The notes beneath the pieces were generated by a model. That model did no database searches. It was not told where the DNA came from and was given only the letters and a program-made list of their open reading frames with translations. A DNA stretch of 6,138 bases from the NCBI GenBank assembly GCA_015662405.1, contig DQUE01000136.1, forward strand, positions 1 to 6,138. Reading direction: 5' to 3'. How positions within the stretch are numbered: the first letter of the stretch is position 1; every line of letters starts with the position of its first letter. Position numbers and translations under genes: made by a program. This DNA comes from Sulfurimonas autotrophica (GTDB taxonomy: Bacteria > Campylobacterota > Campylobacteria > Campylobacterales > Sulfurimonadaceae). Of the stretch, positions 5,208 to 6,138 are shown piece after piece.

Positions 5208-6138
5208 ATGAAAAAATTTAAAGAGTTGCGAGAGCGAGCAAATAGATTTATCTACAAAAGCTATAAAGTTCAAGAAGATGCAAATCAAATAGCCTTGCAT
5301 TTTCATTATCAACTTGATGAAGAGGGGAAAATTACAGACTTTTTTCACCGTCTGCATATCAAAAAAAATGAAAAAATGAGTACCGACTTTTCTATGGAGA
5401 ATATTGTATTTCATATAGGTATGGCAGAAGCGATAAGCTACTATAAAATTGCTCTGCCAAAAGAGTTTGTTATAGAGTGTGGCATTTTAAATCAAGTACA
5501 AAAAGAGTGGTTTGTAAAGCTCTATTTTCATGGGCTTGGAGAGTATTTTTATCTCAATGATATTAAGATAAGCCAAGAGGAGCTTGTTTGTTTTACATGC
5601 AAAGGGGAAACATTTCATAAAATATCGCAAAAAACAGAAGAGAATATCATCATTCCAATTGGCGGAGGAAAAGATTCTCTTGTAAGTTATACACTTTTAA
5701 AAGATGAATTTCCCGATGCTCTTATGTTTTCGATGAACCCTATAGTCGCTTCAAAAGAGATACTCAAACAACATCCTCGCCATGCGATAGAGTTAAGAAG
5801 AGAGCTTGATTTGGAGAAAATTTTTGATTATAATGCACGCGGGTACTTAAATGGGCATATCCCTTTTTCTTCTATTGTTGGTTTTATCTCCATCTGGCTT
5901 GGGTTGCTCTATCAAACAAAATATATAGTCCTCTCAAATGAATCAAGTGCCAATGAAGAGAACATTATCTATAATGGAGAAAAAATTAACCACCAATACT
6001 CAAAGTCGCTGGAGTTTGAAGATGATTTTCGTCGCTATATCTCTCAATATGTGACAGAGGATGTTGTCTATTTCAGTTTTTTACGTCCTTTGGATGAGAT
6101 ACATATTGCTAAGCTTTTTGCTACTTTTGCAAAAGAGT
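5208..6138 (+). CDS. MurL-like UDP-MurNAc-L-Ala-L-Glu epimerase family protein (partial, runs off right edge)
   Basis: The frame is open from ATG 5208 to the window end, giving 310 residues of an expected roughly 430-450. Visible family-type motifs are FHIGMAEAISYYK near residues 69-81, a GLGEYFYLNDI segment near 114-124, the PP-loop-like IPIGGGKDSL with GGGKDS at 152-157, NGHIPFSSIVGF from 215, LSNESSANE at 242-250, and NHQYSKSLEFE from 261. These fit MurL of Xanthomonas, which inverts the terminal L-Glu of the cytoplasmic peptidoglycan precursor to D-Glu in an ATP- and Mg-dependent reaction, after a MurD2-type ligase adds L-Glu. The GGGKDS loop suggests nucleotide/pyrophosphate handling. 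A TATAAT at 5175-5180 gives a leader of about 21 nt; the ribosome binding site is weak (AAGTGG, 6 nt before the ATG). The gene diverges from dnaX. The frame and start are secure; the MurL assignment rests on recalled motifs, and related uncharacterised epimerase-like proteins are possible. Confidence 0.75.
   Translation, partial: MKKFKELRERANRFIYKSYKVQEDANQIALHFHYQLDEEGKITDFFHRLHIKKNEKMSTDFSMENIVFHIGMAEAISYYKIALPKEFVIECGILNQVQKEWFVKLYFHGLGEYFYLNDIKISQEELVCFTCKGETFHKISQKTEENIIIPIGGGKDSLVSYTLLKDEFPDALMFSMNPIVASKEILKQHPRHAIELRRELDLEKIFDYNARGYLNGHIPFSSIVGFISIWLGLLYQTKYIVLSNESSANEENIIYNGEKINHQYSKSLEFEDDFRRYISQYVTEDVVYFSFLRPLDEIHIAKLFATFAKE

Noticed and set aside
5172..5414. Minus-strand 80-codon open frame
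   Set aside because: It covers the palindromic promoter and is antisense to the MurL-like gene, whose motifs show that the plus strand is coding.

Overview
The window is AT-rich, tightly packed bacterial chromosome. Its gene content and protein style point to Campylobacterota (Epsilonproteobacteria), most likely a Sulfurimonas/Sulfurovum-like lineage. The organism assignment is inference from recognised families, short intergenic gaps and promoters that consist mainly of a TATAAT -10 box; no marker gene settles the genus.

Layout from left to right: (1) On the minus strand, a COOH-NH2 amidoligase-family gene (87-701) that stops early; family-like sequence continues in other frames down to the left edge, so it looks like a decaying gene. 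(2) Divergent from it, a YmdB/TIGR00282-type metallophosphoesterase (plus, GTG start at 760 preferred, end 1566). (3) Convergent with that, sharing the stop tetranucleotide TTAA, a 149-aa Q/N/K-rich protein of unknown function (minus, 1563-2012). (4) A divergent promoter region, then a plus-strand cluster: an OmpR/PhoB-type response regulator (2095-2769), a two-helix membrane protein that looks like the front part of a sensor kinase with no catalytic domain (2763-3155), and a 70-aa phage CI-repressor-like HTH protein (3220-3432). (5) Convergent with the cluster and overlapping it by 4 nt, dnaX (minus, 3429-5126), which has two long A-runs in its tau/gamma linker. (6) A short divergent region built around a perfect 20-bp palindrome carrying a -10 box on each strand. 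(7) A large plus-strand gene starting at 5208 and running off the right edge, which resembles MurL, the UDP-MurNAc-L-Ala-L-Glu epimerase family.

Housekeeping functions (DNA polymerase III clamp loader, probable peptidoglycan precursor epimerase, phosphodiesterase) are interleaved with a small signalling cluster. The least conventional part is 2095-3432: a complete response regulator coupled to a kinase-less membrane stub and followed by a repressor-type HTH domain without its usual effector/protease domain. There are no RNA genes, CRISPR arrays, insertion sequences or clear intrinsic terminators. Every intergenic gap is under 100 nt, so there are no long gene-free stretches.
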